DNA of 64,000 nt from TA-21 sp035620895 (GTDB lineage: Archaea > Thermoproteota > Nitrososphaeria > Nitrososphaerales > Nitrososphaeraceae), in NCBI GenBank assembly GCA_035620895.1, contig DASPFY010000004.1, forward strand, positions 1 through 64,000. The letters are read 5' to 3'. The translations under genes and the position numbers were made by a program. Below, in pieces: positions 44,476 through 53,033 of this stretch. The notes beneath the pieces were generated by a model. That model made no database searches. It was not told the origin of the DNA and saw only the letters and a program-made list of their open reading frames with translations. Numbering within the stretch: position 1 is the first letter of the stretch; every line of letters begins with the position of its first letter.

Positions 44476-45984
44476 ATGGAATCTCAAAATGTAAGGATAT
44501 TTGATACAACATTAAGAGATGGTGAGCAGACACCGGGTGTTTCTATAACACCAGAACAAAAACTCAACATTGCAATAAAACTATCGGAACTGGGTGTAGA
44601 CACAATCGAAGCTGGATTCCCAGTGGTATCTGACGGTGAAAAGGAAGGAATAAAAAGCATTGTAAGACAGAAACTGGACACAGAAGTGTGTGCCTTGGCT
44701 AGAACTGTTCAATCAGACATTGATTCAGCCATAGATTGTGGCATAGATTATGTTCATACATTTATTGCGACTTCTGATATTCATATGCAATACAAACTGA
44801 AAATGTCGCGGGAGCAGGTTTTGGAAAAAGCGCTGTGGGCCGTAGAATATGCAAAGGTGCATGGATTAAAAGTCGAATTTTCCGCGGAGGACGCAACAAG
44901 ATCTGATAGAAAATTTCTTATTGATGTCTTTAAGGCAGTAACTGATTCGGGTGCAGATAGAATAGATATTCCAGATACCGTTGGATATTCGACACCAGAG
45001 TATTTTACTTCACTTGTTCAGGAAATAAGGTCAAAAATGAACACTCCGATTAGTGTACATTGTCATAATGATTTTGGTCTTGCTGTAGCAAATTCTATAG
45101 CGGCAATAAATGCAGGAGCATCTTGTGCACATGTTACCATTAACGGAATTGGTGAAAGAGCAGGAAATGCTTCATTGGAAGAATTTGTTATGGCTTTGCA
45201 GTGTCTCTATTCTAAAAGACATAATATAAAAATAAATTTGCTTTATGAAATTTCAAAGTTTGTTTCAAACACAATGGGAGTTATAGTTCAACCAAACAAG
45301 GCCATTATTGGAGAAAATGCTTTTGGTCACGAATCAGGAATTCATACTCATGGAATCATAAATAATCCACTTACGTACGAACCAATAAGTCCCGAATTGG
45401 TTGGTAGAAAAAGATGGCTTCAGGCAGGAAAGCATGCAGGAACTCATGGAATTCGTGCAATTTTGACTGATTTTGGAATCGAACCTACGGAGGAACAATT
45501 ACACAAAATAATTGAAAAGCAAAAGGATATCGCTGATAAAGGCAAGTCTATTACTACTTCACAACTTTTGTCAATTGCAAGCGAAGTAATGGGCAATTCT
45601 AAATTCGAGGAGAAATTCAAACTTTACGATTTTCATATTGTTACTGGCATGAATATCATTCCTACAGCAGTTATAAGATTGAATACCCATGGGAAAGACT
45701 TGGTTGCATCAGAAACAGGGGTTGGTCCTGTTGATGCGGCACTTAAAGCCATACAAAAAATTGCAGTAGATATGGCAAATATTCGGATAAGAGAATATCG
45801 ACTTGGATCTATAACAGGAGGATCAGACGCTATGGCTGAAGTTACTATAAAGGCAGAGGATCTAGATGGTAACGTTGTATCTTCCAGAAAATCAGGCGAA
45901 GATGTAGTGGTTGCATCGGTAGAAGCAATGATAGATGCAGTAAACAAACTCATGTTGAGAAAAGTACTGTATTCAAAAAATTAA
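44476..45984 (+). CDS. leuA: 2-isopropylmalate synthase
   Basis: 502 residues. Condenses acetyl-CoA with 2-oxoisovalerate in leucine synthesis. HMGL-type TIM barrel: FDTTLRDGEQTPGVS near residues 9-23 with the metal Asp, SVHCHNDFGLAVANSIAAI near 194-212 with the HxH metal pair, and NGIGERAGNASLEE. The C-terminal LeuA regulatory dimer domain (from about 395) is present: residue stretch TGMNIIPTAVIRL onwards. Homocitrate synthase relatives are less likely given the leuB and ilv neighbours. Confidence 0.94.
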   Translation: MESQNVRIFDTTLRDGEQTPGVSITPEQKLNIAIKLSELGVDTIEAGFPVVSDGEKEGIKSIVRQKLDTEVCALARTVQSDIDSAIDCGIDYVHTFIATSDIHMQYKLKMSREQVLEKALWAVEYAKVHGLKVEFSAEDATRSDRKFLIDVFKAVTDSGADRIDIPDTVGYSTPEYFTSLVQEIRSKMNTPISVHCHNDFGLAVANSIAAINAGASCAHVTINGIGERAGNASLEEFVMALQCLYSKRHNIKINLLYEISKFVSNTMGVIVQPNKAIIGENAFGHESGIHTHGIINNPLTYEPISPELVGRKRWLQAGKHAGTHGIRAILTDFGIEPTEEQLHKIIEKQKDIADKGKSITTSQLLSIASEVMGNSKFEEKFKLYDFHIVTGMNIIPTAVIRLNTHGKDLVASETGVGPVDAALKAIQKIAVDMANIRIREYRLGSITGGSDAMAEVTIKAEDLDGNVVSSRKSGEDVVVASVEAMIDAVNKLMLRKVLYSKN

Positions 45985-46011
45985 AATCTGTTTGGCTCAA
46001 GGTCATCAGTT

Positions 46012-47049
46012 TTGACGAAATACAGTATTTCATTAGTTAATGGCGATGGAATTGGTCCTGATCTTGCTAACTCAGGTCATATGTTACTTGACAGTATCAG
46101 TGATTACTCCGACATAAAGTTCGATATAGTTAATGTAGAAGCAGGAGATAACGCATTGGGAAAGTACAATATGGCGCTCCCGGATTTTTCATTTGAGAGC
46201 ATAAAAAAATCAGATGTTTGTCTCAAGGCACCTGTTGGAGAACATGCAGCAGAAGTAATACTAGTACTAAGGCGATATTTCGATCTATATGCCAATATTA
46301 GACCGGCAAAATCATATCCAAATGTAAAATCTCTTCATCCATCGGTGGATTTAGTAGTTGTCAGGGAAAACACTGAAGATCTCTATTTGGGATGGGAATT
46401 TCCGATTGGAGATGAAGCAGTCATAGGCTTAAGACTAACGACCGCAGAGGCGTCAAGAAAAATTGCAGAGTATGCCTTTGAAGAGGCCTTGAGAAGAGAC
46501 GCTAAAAAAAGCGTAGTTTGTGTTCACAAATCAAATGTTATGAGAGTTGGAGATACCATGTTTTCCAAAATTAGTAAGGAAGTCGCAAAAAAATTCCCTG
46601 AAGTCGAGTTTAGTGAATCATATGTCGATGCATGTGCGATGAATTTGATTAGAAATCCTGAGAAATATGATGTCCTCGTGACAACCAATCTGTTTGGAGA
46701 TATCCTCTCAGATGAGGCTGCTCAAGTTGTTGGAGGCCTGGGATTAGCACCTGCTGGAAACATTGGAAAAAAATTCGCCATATTTGAACCTGTTCACGGA
46801 GCTGCATTCGATATAGCAAACAAAAACATTGCAAATCCTTCATCGATGTTCCTGTCCATAAAGATGATGCTTGAGTGGTTGGCCAGTAAGAACAAGAATA
46901 ATGAAGAAAATAGACTTATTGAGATGGGGATAAGAATCGAAAAAACGCTGATAAGTCTCCTTGAACAGAACCTAAAAACAATTGATATAGGAGGTAACAT
47001 GCATACTGACGAATTTACTGGAATGTTTATATCCAAACTAGTTTCGTGA
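46012..47049 (+). CDS. leuB: 3-isopropylmalate dehydrogenase
   Basis: 345 residues starting at TTG. NAD-dependent decarboxylating dehydrogenase: LVNGDGIGPDL near residues 6-16, RENTEDLY near 119-126, KSNVMRVGDTMF near 179-190 (Lys of the active site) and TNLFGDILSDEAAQVVGGLG near 220-239. The isocitrate/isopropylmalate family also includes homoisocitrate dehydrogenase, but the operon with leuA and ilvBN supports leucine synthesis. Confidence 0.9.
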   Translation: MTKYSISLVNGDGIGPDLANSGHMLLDSISDYSDIKFDIVNVEAGDNALGKYNMALPDFSFESIKKSDVCLKAPVGEHAAEVILVLRRYFDLYANIRPAKSYPNVKSLHPSVDLVVVRENTEDLYLGWEFPIGDEAVIGLRLTTAEASRKIAEYAFEEALRRDAKKSVVCVHKSNVMRVGDTMFSKISKEVAKKFPEVEFSESYVDACAMNLIRNPEKYDVLVTTNLFGDILSDEAAQVVGGLGLAPAGNIGKKFAIFEPVHGAAFDIANKNIANPSSMFLSIKMMLEWLASKNKNNEENRLIEMGIRIEKTLISLLEQNLKTIDIGGNMHTDEFTGMFISKLVS

Positions 47050-47156
47050 TATTCAACGTGCCAATATGGCCAATCTGAACTCTAATCTGAATTACGATTG
47101 GTACAAGTAGATTAATTCTGAATTATGATTGAGGTAAAAAAGAATATTTAATGTTC

Positions 47157-47564
47157 CTATTCTTTGTTATCAGATGGAGCTTGACAGAATTCTGTCAAAA
47201 CACCATTCATAGATTTTGGATGGATGAAAGTTATTTTTCGTCCATAAGAACCCGTTCGAATGTTGCCAATCATCCTTGTTCCATTTGCAATTGCCCTCTC
47301 GACATCATTGTCGATATCATCTGCGGTGATTGCTACATGATGTATTCCTTCACCACGATCTGTCAAGAATTTTTTAATAGGACTGTCATCGGCCGTTGGT
47401 TCCATCAATTCTATTCGCGTATCTTCCAACTTCAAAATTGCAACCTTGACTCTTTCCGTAGGAACCTCCTCAATGTCAATTTTATCAATTTTCAGAATCT
47501 TTTCATAGTTCTTTAGCGCTTCACTTATACTATTTACCGCTATGGCTACATGATCAACTCTCAT
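47157..47564 (-). CDS. mce: Methylmalonyl-CoA epimerase
   Basis: 135 residues, glyoxalase fold. Interconverts (S)- and (R)-methylmalonyl-CoA. Metal ligands are in VDHVAIAV near residues 3-10, GIHHVAITADD near 74-84 and VLTEFCQ near the C-terminus (Glu). It lies 12 bases downstream of mcmA1 on the same strand, so meaB-mcmA1-mce form a unit. Confidence 0.93.
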   Translation of the reverse strand: MRVDHVAIAVNSISEALKNYEKILKIDKIDIEEVPTERVKVAILKLEDTRIELMEPTADDSPIKKFLTDRGEGIHHVAITADDIDNDVERAIANGTRMIGNIRTGSYGRKITFIHPKSMNGVLTEFCQAPSDNKE

Positions 47565-47576
47565 TTCAAATCACCA

Positions 47577-49169
47577 TCAAAAAGAGAATTTAGGTTCATA
47601 TCGTCCAAATATATCGACAAAAACATCGCTTATTTCTCCGAGGGTTACATGTGCTTTTACGGAAGAAATAATATGTGGCATGAGGTTCTCATCGTCTTTT
47701 TCTGCAAATTTTTGCAACTTGCTTAATTCAAAATTTACTTTGGTTTGATCTCTGCTTTTCTTAAATTCTTTCAATTTTTTCACTTGACGTAACTCTATTT
47801 CAGGATCTATTGTATTTAATTTTGGTTCTACATCATTTTGATCTTGAAATTTGTTTACTCCTACAATTATGCGATCATTATAGTCAATTTCTTTCTTCAA
47901 TTGGTAGGCATTTCGTCTTATTTCTTCTTGAAAGTAACCAGTTTCGATTGCCGCTAGAGATCCTCCAATCTTTTCTATATTTTTGAGATATTTCTCAACT
48001 CCTTCTTCTATTTCAGATGTCAAATATTCAAGATAATAAGATCCTGAGAGAGGATCAACAGTCTTTGTTACACCTGTCTCATTTGCTATGATTTGTTGAG
48101 TTCTTAGGGCTATCTTAACTGATTCTTCAGTTGGAAGTGCCAATGCCTCGTCTCTAGAGTTTGTGTGTAAGGATTGACATCCTCCCAATACCGCCGACAA
48201 TGCTTCTAGTGTGACTCTCACTACATTGTTATCCACCTGTTGTGCTGTTAGGGATTCTCCACTTGTCTGGACATGAAATCGAAGATGAGTAGATTTATCG
48301 CTTTTTGCACCGAACCTTTCTTTCATAATTTTTGCATAGATACGGCGAGCCGCTCTAAATTTGGCAACCTCTTCAAACAATTCCATAGTGCAGCAGAAAA
48401 AGAACGATAAACGTGGCGCAAATTCGTCAACTTTTAGCCCTCTTGATACACATGTATTGATATACTCTATTGCATTGGCGAATGTAAAAGCTAACTCTTG
48501 AATAGCATTCGAACCCGCCTCTCGCATATGATATCCAGAGATGCTTATGGGATACCACTGCGGAACATGTCTGGAGCAAAACTGAATCATATCTCCAATG
48601 ATTCTCATCGACTCTCTTGGAGGATAAATATACGTATTGCGGGCTATATACTCCTTCAAGATATCATTTTGCGTCGTACCCCTTAGATTATTAGATGAGA
48701 CACCCTGGGATTCTGCAACAACGATGTATAAGGACAATAAAGTTGAGGCAGTCGAATTAATTGTCATGGAAGTACTAACTTTATCTAAGGGTATATTTTG
48801 GAAACATGTCATCATGTTGTCAATTGAACTGATTGCAACTCCTGTCCTTCCAACTTCGCCCTGTGAGTAAGGATTGTCCGAATCTCTCCCAGTTTGCGTT
48901 GGAAGATCAAAGGCCAGAGATAGTCCAGTCTGTCCATGCTCTAACAAGAACCGAAATCTATTGTTAGTTTCTTCTGCACTTCCAAATCCGCTGTACTGTC
49001 GCATAGTCCACACTCTTTCTCGGTACATGTCGGGATAAAGTCCCCTTGTATAGGGATATTTGCCGGCTACTTCATCAATTGCGATTTTAGTAAGGTCTTT
49101 TGAAGAAAAAATTCTCTTTACAGGAATACCTGAATCTGTTTTAAATTTTTTTATCGCCTGTTTTGCCAA
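47577..49169 (-). CDS. mcmA1: Methylmalonyl-CoA mutase, large (catalytic) subunit
   Basis: 530 residues, the substrate-binding TIM-barrel part only. Converts (R)-methylmalonyl-CoA to succinyl-CoA with adenosylcobalamin. Family signatures: YPYTRGLYPDMYRERVWTMR near residues 38-57, LSLAFDLPTQTGRDSD near 90-105, ISGYHMREAGSNA and VDPLSGSYYLEYLT near 372-385. The B12-binding domain is a separate gene (mcmA2, 50204-50626), as in archaea. It lies in the operon with meaB and mce. Confidence 0.96.
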   Translation of the reverse strand: MAKQAIKKFKTDSGIPVKRIFSSKDLTKIAIDEVAGKYPYTRGLYPDMYRERVWTMRQYSGFGSAEETNNRFRFLLEHGQTGLSLAFDLPTQTGRDSDNPYSQGEVGRTGVAISSIDNMMTCFQNIPLDKVSTSMTINSTASTLLSLYIVVAESQGVSSNNLRGTTQNDILKEYIARNTYIYPPRESMRIIGDMIQFCSRHVPQWYPISISGYHMREAGSNAIQELAFTFANAIEYINTCVSRGLKVDEFAPRLSFFFCCTMELFEEVAKFRAARRIYAKIMKERFGAKSDKSTHLRFHVQTSGESLTAQQVDNNVVRVTLEALSAVLGGCQSLHTNSRDEALALPTEESVKIALRTQQIIANETGVTKTVDPLSGSYYLEYLTSEIEEGVEKYLKNIEKIGGSLAAIETGYFQEEIRRNAYQLKKEIDYNDRIIVGVNKFQDQNDVEPKLNTIDPEIELRQVKKLKEFKKSRDQTKVNFELSKLQKFAEKDDENLMPHIISSVKAHVTLGEISDVFVDIFGRYEPKFSF

Positions 49170-49181
49170 TTTTCTATCCTC

Positions 49182-50087
49182 CTATACAATTATCTTATTA
49201 GCAAAATTTAAAGCTGCATTATATGGTTCTACTTCCTTTTTCAAGATTTTGGTTACAAGTTTCCTGTATTCATGACTTTTCATTATCTTTTCAATAGATT
49301 TTTCTTTAATTAAGTTTAAAATCATATCTCTCAATTCATTTTCTAGTATGGATTTTTCTCTGGCCAGGTATGTTTCATCGTTCAATAATTTTACTAAGGA
49401 TTTTGTTAATTCCTTAATTCCTTTATTCATTTTTGCTGAACACTTGAACACTAGTTTTTTATTGTTTCCTACCAAGTCTGAAACGATATTGAATAGTATC
49501 GTTGCTCCTTCCAAATCTGATTTATTTACAACATAGATATCGCCTATCTCTGTTAAGCCAGCTTTTATTGCTTGTATGCTGTCACCTGTTTGTGGGTTAA
49601 AAATAACTACAGTAATATTTACAGCTTTTGAGATTTCGATTTCGAGTTGTCCTGCTCCCACACTTTCTATTAATATTAAGTTATAACCGGCAGCATCCAA
49701 AATTCTTACAACATTTCTCAGTGATCTTGAAATCCCACCCTCAGCCCCCCTTGATGCCAAGCTCCTTACGTAGATTTCGTCGCTAATTGACATCATACGT
49801 ACTCTATCTCCCAACAATGCCCCACCGGTAATTGGACTTGATGGATCGACTGCTATAACTGCCACCTTATATCCAAGTGAGTGAAATTCTGCAGCCAATC
49901 TTCCTATTAGTGTACTTTTGCCTGAACCTGCTGATCCGGTAAATCCAATCGTTCTAGCATTCTTTGTTTTCTTGAAAATCTCATGAATTATTTTTACTGA
50001 CTGGGCTTCATTGTTATCAATAATTGATATTGCTCTGGAAATTGATCTTTTATCTCCTTTTAGAATTCCGGATACTAACTGAGACAC
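49182..50087 (-). CDS. meaB: Methylmalonyl-CoA mutase chaperone GTPase MeaB (ArgK family)
   Basis: 301 residues starting at GTG. Protects and reloads the mutase with cofactor. Walker A GFTGSAGSGKSTLIGRLA near residues 49-66, DPSSPITGGALLGDRVRM near 85-102, the Walker B-side LILIESVGAGQLEIE and the guanine-specific NKSDLEGA near 193-200 are all visible. First gene of meaB-mcmA1-mce, divergent from mcmA2. Confidence 0.95.
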   Translation of the reverse strand: MSQLVSGILKGDKRSISRAISIIDNNEAQSVKIIHEIFKKTKNARTIGFTGSAGSGKSTLIGRLAAEFHSLGYKVAVIAVDPSSPITGGALLGDRVRMMSISDEIYVRSLASRGAEGGISRSLRNVVRILDAAGYNLILIESVGAGQLEIEISKAVNITVVIFNPQTGDSIQAIKAGLTEIGDIYVVNKSDLEGATILFNIVSDLVGNNKKLVFKCSAKMNKGIKELTKSLVKLLNDETYLAREKSILENELRDMILNLIKEKSIEKIMKSHEYRKLVTKILKKEVEPYNAALNFANKIIV

Positions 50088-50110
50088 GAGTGTTTTAGCT
50101 GGAAAATTAA

Positions 50111-50119
50111 GTATTAAAA
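50111..50119 (-). promoter_or_regulatory. TATA-like element of the meaB-mcmA1-mce operon
   Basis: On the minus strand this reads TTTTAATAC and lies about 28 bases before the GTG start of meaB, matching a leaderless transcript. Confidence 0.45.
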
Positions 50120-50172
50120 GTTACTTCTATGTGGGCAATTAGATCGCCAATTAAGGGCGAAACTGACAAAAA

Positions 50173-50180
50173 ATTTTAAA
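50173..50180 (+). promoter_or_regulatory. TATA-like element of mcmA2
   Basis: ATTTTAAA is centred about 27 bases before the ATG of mcmA2. With the meaB element it forms a back-to-back promoter for the two halves of the mutase locus. Confidence 0.5.
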
Positions 50181-50203
50181 GCTCCACTATAAATTTTAGA
50201 TAT

Positions 50204-50626
50204 ATGTCAACTTCAACATCTATACAGGGCAAAAAAAAGCCGATAAGAGTTCTTGTGTCTAAACTGGGGCTGGATGGTCATGATCGAGGAGCTTTAGTAA
50301 TATGCAGGGCGCTCAGAGATTCTGGTATGGAGGTAATCTATTCGGGGTTATTCTGTACACCAGAACAGGTCGCAAAAATTGCTATTGATGAAGACGTCGA
50401 TGTTGTTGCAATGAGCCTGTTGAATGGGGCTCATCTTACTTTATTTCCTAGAGTTGCATCTTTATTGAAGGAGCGAGGTGTAAGTGACATTCTTTTGATT
50501 GGTGGGGGAGTAATACCTGGTAAGGATAAGGAGCAACTTGAAGAAAAAGGGGTAAAAGGTAATTTTGGTCCAGGAACACCACTTGAAGTAATTATTGAAT
50601 TCATTCACAATAATGTTAAAAAATAA
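50204..50626 (+). CDS. mcmA2: Methylmalonyl-CoA mutase, small (B12-binding) subunit
   Basis: 140 residues. Cobalamin-binding Rossmann domain with the base-off motif LDGHDRGA; His26 would be the lower cobalt ligand. The partner motifs VVAMSLLNGAH and LLIGGGVIPGKD complete the B12 site. It is divergent from the catalytic subunit's operon, 116 bases from meaB. Confidence 0.95.
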   Translation: MSTSTSIQGKKKPIRVLVSKLGLDGHDRGALVICRALRDSGMEVIYSGLFCTPEQVAKIAIDEDVDVVAMSLLNGAHLTLFPRVASLLKERGVSDILLIGGGVIPGKDKEQLEEKGVKGNFGPGTPLEVIIEFIHNNVKK

Positions 50627-50864
50627 CACTATCTGCAAGTTCGAATGCTCTAATCGTTGTTTAGTAATTTGCCATATTTTTCCGTATCAAGAATCGAATA
50701 TGAAAAATCATCATTCAATTTATCTACTGATTATTAATCAGATTTTGGGGAAATATTATGCATACCTGACAGCAATAAAAGATGTTCTCAAATTAGAAAC
50801 ATTTGACAATAAATATAAAGATAAAGTAGATTGCCAATCTACCGGATTTGTTTCGATCTAGTTA

Positions 50865-51662
50865 TCAGTCGGAGGGAACATACATCGACTCATTTGTTCC
50901 GGACATCCCATCAACAGATTCATTCATTCCCGACATACTGTCACTTGATTGAGATGAACCTAATTGATCTTCGGTTGTTTGATTAGCACCTAGTGTATTT
51001 TCAGTTGTTTGATTAGCACCTAGTGTATTTTCAGTTGTTTGTGAGGATTCAAGCTGATTTTGATTTTCCACTGTTATTTCGTTTATGTTTACATTGGTCA
51101 AATCAAATTCAATGTTACCGTCACTGTTACTGATGTGTGCTCTCTTAGTTGTGACATCTACCTGAATTGTTCCCTTACTAATTTGTCCTCGAATTTCTCC
51201 GTCAGGAAAGGTCTCTGTGTGTACATTTACATACGCTGATGCATCATCAAAGAGATCAATAAGATCAGATATTGACTTGCCCTTTAAGGGACCTTCTAAT
51301 TTGTCTGCTGTTATGCTGCCCTGAACTAATGCGCCATTGACGGTATCCTTATTGCCTTTGAATAGTGTTGCTACAACAGGACCGTTTTCACCAACTTTCC
51401 CTGAATGAATGTGAGCTTGTGTTACCCCGTTGAGGCCCTCTGCTTCAATCTGATACCATACCTTTGAATTGCCACTGTTTACAATAAATCCACTAATACC
51501 AGTTGCCGTTACATCCGCATGCGACGGCACTTCATTTTTTCCATTTAGCATCGTAATGTACCCATTTTGTTGTTGTGCATTTACTTGATTTGTGAATATT
51601 ACTGAAACTGAGATTGACATTATTGCCACTAGAATCAGTGTTGTGTAGACTAATTTTGTCAT
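50865..51662 (-). CDS. Secreted CHRD-domain protein with C-terminal repeats
   Basis: 265 residues. Signal peptide over about residues 1-29 (TTLILVAIMSISVSVIF, cleaved near VNAQQQ). A CHRD domain follows at about 33-155: MLNGKNEVPSHADVTATGIS, YQIEAEGLNGVTQAHIHSGK (His-bearing core) and AYVNVHTETFPDGEIRGQIS. These domains occur in extracellular proteins such as chordin; the role in archaea is unknown. The C-terminus is Ser/Thr/Gln-rich with repeats of TTENTLGANQ, then a Ser/Met-rich segment. Likely surface-exposed. Confidence 0.85.
   Translation of the reverse strand: MTKLVYTTLILVAIMSISVSVIFTNQVNAQQQNGYITMLNGKNEVPSHADVTATGISGFIVNSGNSKVWYQIEAEGLNGVTQAHIHSGKVGENGPVVATLFKGNKDTVNGALVQGSITADKLEGPLKGKSISDLIDLFDDASAYVNVHTETFPDGEIRGQISKGTIQVDVTTKRAHISNSDGNIEFDLTNVNINEITVENQNQLESSQTTENTLGANQTTENTLGANQTTEDQLGSSQSSDSMSGMNESVDGMSGTNESMYVPSD
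50981..51040 (-). repeat. Two exact 30-bp tandem repeats
   Basis: Units 50981-51010 and 51011-51040 are identical and encode the decapeptide TTENTLGANQ twice; a degenerate copy (TTEDQLGSSQ) lies directly beside them. In-frame expansion of a surface linker. Confidence 0.9.
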
Positions 51663-52005
51663 TACTTAAAAAAAGACAAAATGATTTATTAATATCCATG
51701 TTCACACATACTAAAAATTAGGACTCCTTAAGAATATGTTAAACCGTAATAAATTATGTGGTATATTAGACCCTGAATGTGTGCGGATAGAACTTCTACA
51801 GTTCTAGATTTTGCTGTTGGATTTTTTCAATATTGAGATTGTATATACACAAATCCATTATCCAGTGATGCTTGACAGACTTAAATTTTTAGAGTAGGTC
51901 GCATCTTTTATGATGTAAGTGCATATACCATGAACTGTACATGTTTTTAATTTGGTAATGAAGATTTAAATTTACAATGTTATTCAGTACAATCTGACTC
52001 AAAAG
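51663..52005. other. Intergenic region between divergent genes
   Basis: 343 AT-rich bases between the CHRD gene (minus) and the phosphatase gene (plus). It contains the TATA-like element for the CHRD gene at 51683-51693 and a GATTTAAATTT stretch near 51963-51973 that may serve the phosphatase. Nothing else recognised. Confidence 0.45.
51683..51693 (-). promoter_or_regulatory. TATA-like element of the CHRD gene
   Basis: On the minus strand ATTAATAAATC is centred about 26 bases before the ATG at 51662, fitting a leaderless transcript. Confidence 0.5.
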
Positions 52006-52560
52006 ATGACGCTTATTGGGGACATTTACAGATGGCTTGACAGTAAATTCAGTTCTAGTCCCACAAATTTTAGTTGGGTGATAAAGAATCAACTTGCTGG
52101 AAGTGGCCTGCCATTATCATTTAATCAATTCAAATGGTTAGTGAATCATGGAATAGGAACTATTGTAACAGTACGAGAAATATCATTACCTTCACCCTGG
52201 TTTTCTGCAGGGGATAGTGAAAGTTTAAAACCTCATGGTAATAATAACAAGAAAATAAATTACTTGCACCTAAAAGTCGAAGACTATCATGCTCCAACTG
52301 TTGAAGAGATTGATTCAACAGTTAAATTTATTGAGAACGAAATTGAAGCAAAGAGAGCAGTACTAGTTCATTGTGCCGCTGGGAAAGGAAGAACCGGAAC
52401 AATATTGGGTGCTTACTTGTTAAAAAAAGAAAATATTAGTGGGAAGGATGCCATAACCAGAATTAGAAACATACGTCGGGGATCCATTCAAACTGATTCT
52501 CAAGAAAAGTCACTTTACGAGTATGAGAAATATTTGAGAGACAAACCAATGAGAAATTGA
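52006..52560 (+). CDS. Dual-specificity/tyrosine-type protein phosphatase
   Basis: 184 residues. The cysteine phosphatase signature HCAAGKGRTG gives catalytic Cys123 and Arg129. The general acid would be Asp in VEDYHAPTVEEID near residue 92. The N-terminal part (GSGLPLSFNQFKWLVNHGIG, TIVTVRE) is typical of the compact dual-specificity fold. It may act on phosphoproteins or phosphorylated small molecules. The next gene overlaps it by 4 bases (TTGA). Confidence 0.88.
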   Translation: MTLIGDIYRWLDSKFSSSPTNFSWVIKNQLAGSGLPLSFNQFKWLVNHGIGTIVTVREISLPSPWFSAGDSESLKPHGNNNKKINYLHLKVEDYHAPTVEEIDSTVKFIENEIEAKRAVLVHCAAGKGRTGTILGAYLLKKENISGKDAITRIRNIRRGSIQTDSQEKSLYEYEKYLRDKPMRN

Positions 52561-53033
52561 AATTAAGTTATAATCATGTTAGTAACAGAACCGTCAAATT
52601 TAAAGAGTATGATAACATTTTATTGATACCAAATGATATAATTGGTATGGATTTTGAAAAGCTAGAAGAGTTTGCTATTGAGGCAAATCTGTCACGAAAT
52701 CAGAATATGAGATCCAAGGCTAAAAAAATAGAAGAGGATCTATTGAATACGCTGACTGAAAATCAGTTATTTTTTCCTGTAGAAGAACAGGTTTTAATTA
52801 CCAAGAATTCTGCTTCATACGTGTATAAAAAAAGTAAAACGTATCCAGCATTGTTAGAATTTATTGCGCGAATACTACATGTTGATATCCCGATCAATAT
52901 TAAACAATGCAAATTTGGTCCTGGAGGAATCATAATAGCAGCTGACAATAAGGAAGAAGCACAGAAGATCTTAAAGGATTGTTGCCGTGAACTGCAGATT
53001 CTCATAAAGGCAAAGGAAGGACATATCGACTAA
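52557..53033 (+). CDS. Hypothetical protein translationally coupled to the phosphatase
   Basis: 158 residues from TTG overlapping the phosphatase stop. Mixed alpha/beta, soluble. A charged helix (IEANLSRNQNMRSKAKKIEEDLL) and a C-terminal region (KFGPGGIIIAADNKEEAQKIL) that resembles a nucleotide- or ligand-binding beta-alpha unit. I recognise no family. The tight coupling implies a shared job with the phosphatase, for example substrate or partner of it; inference only. Confidence 0.6.
   Translation: MKLSYNHVSNRTVKFKEYDNILLIPNDIIGMDFEKLEEFAIEANLSRNQNMRSKAKKIEEDLLNTLTENQLFFPVEEQVLITKNSASYVYKKSKTYPALLEFIARILHVDIPINIKQCKFGPGGIIIAADNKEEAQKILKDCCRELQILIKAKEGHID

Noticed and set aside
50636..50660. 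GTTCGAAT-like T-loop motif suggesting a tRNA
   Set aside because: No acceptor stem, D arm or anticodon arm can be paired around it. No tRNA was found elsewhere in the window.
50595..50861. 88-codon frame after mcmA2
   Set aside because: It overlaps the end of mcmA2 in another register and lacks family features.
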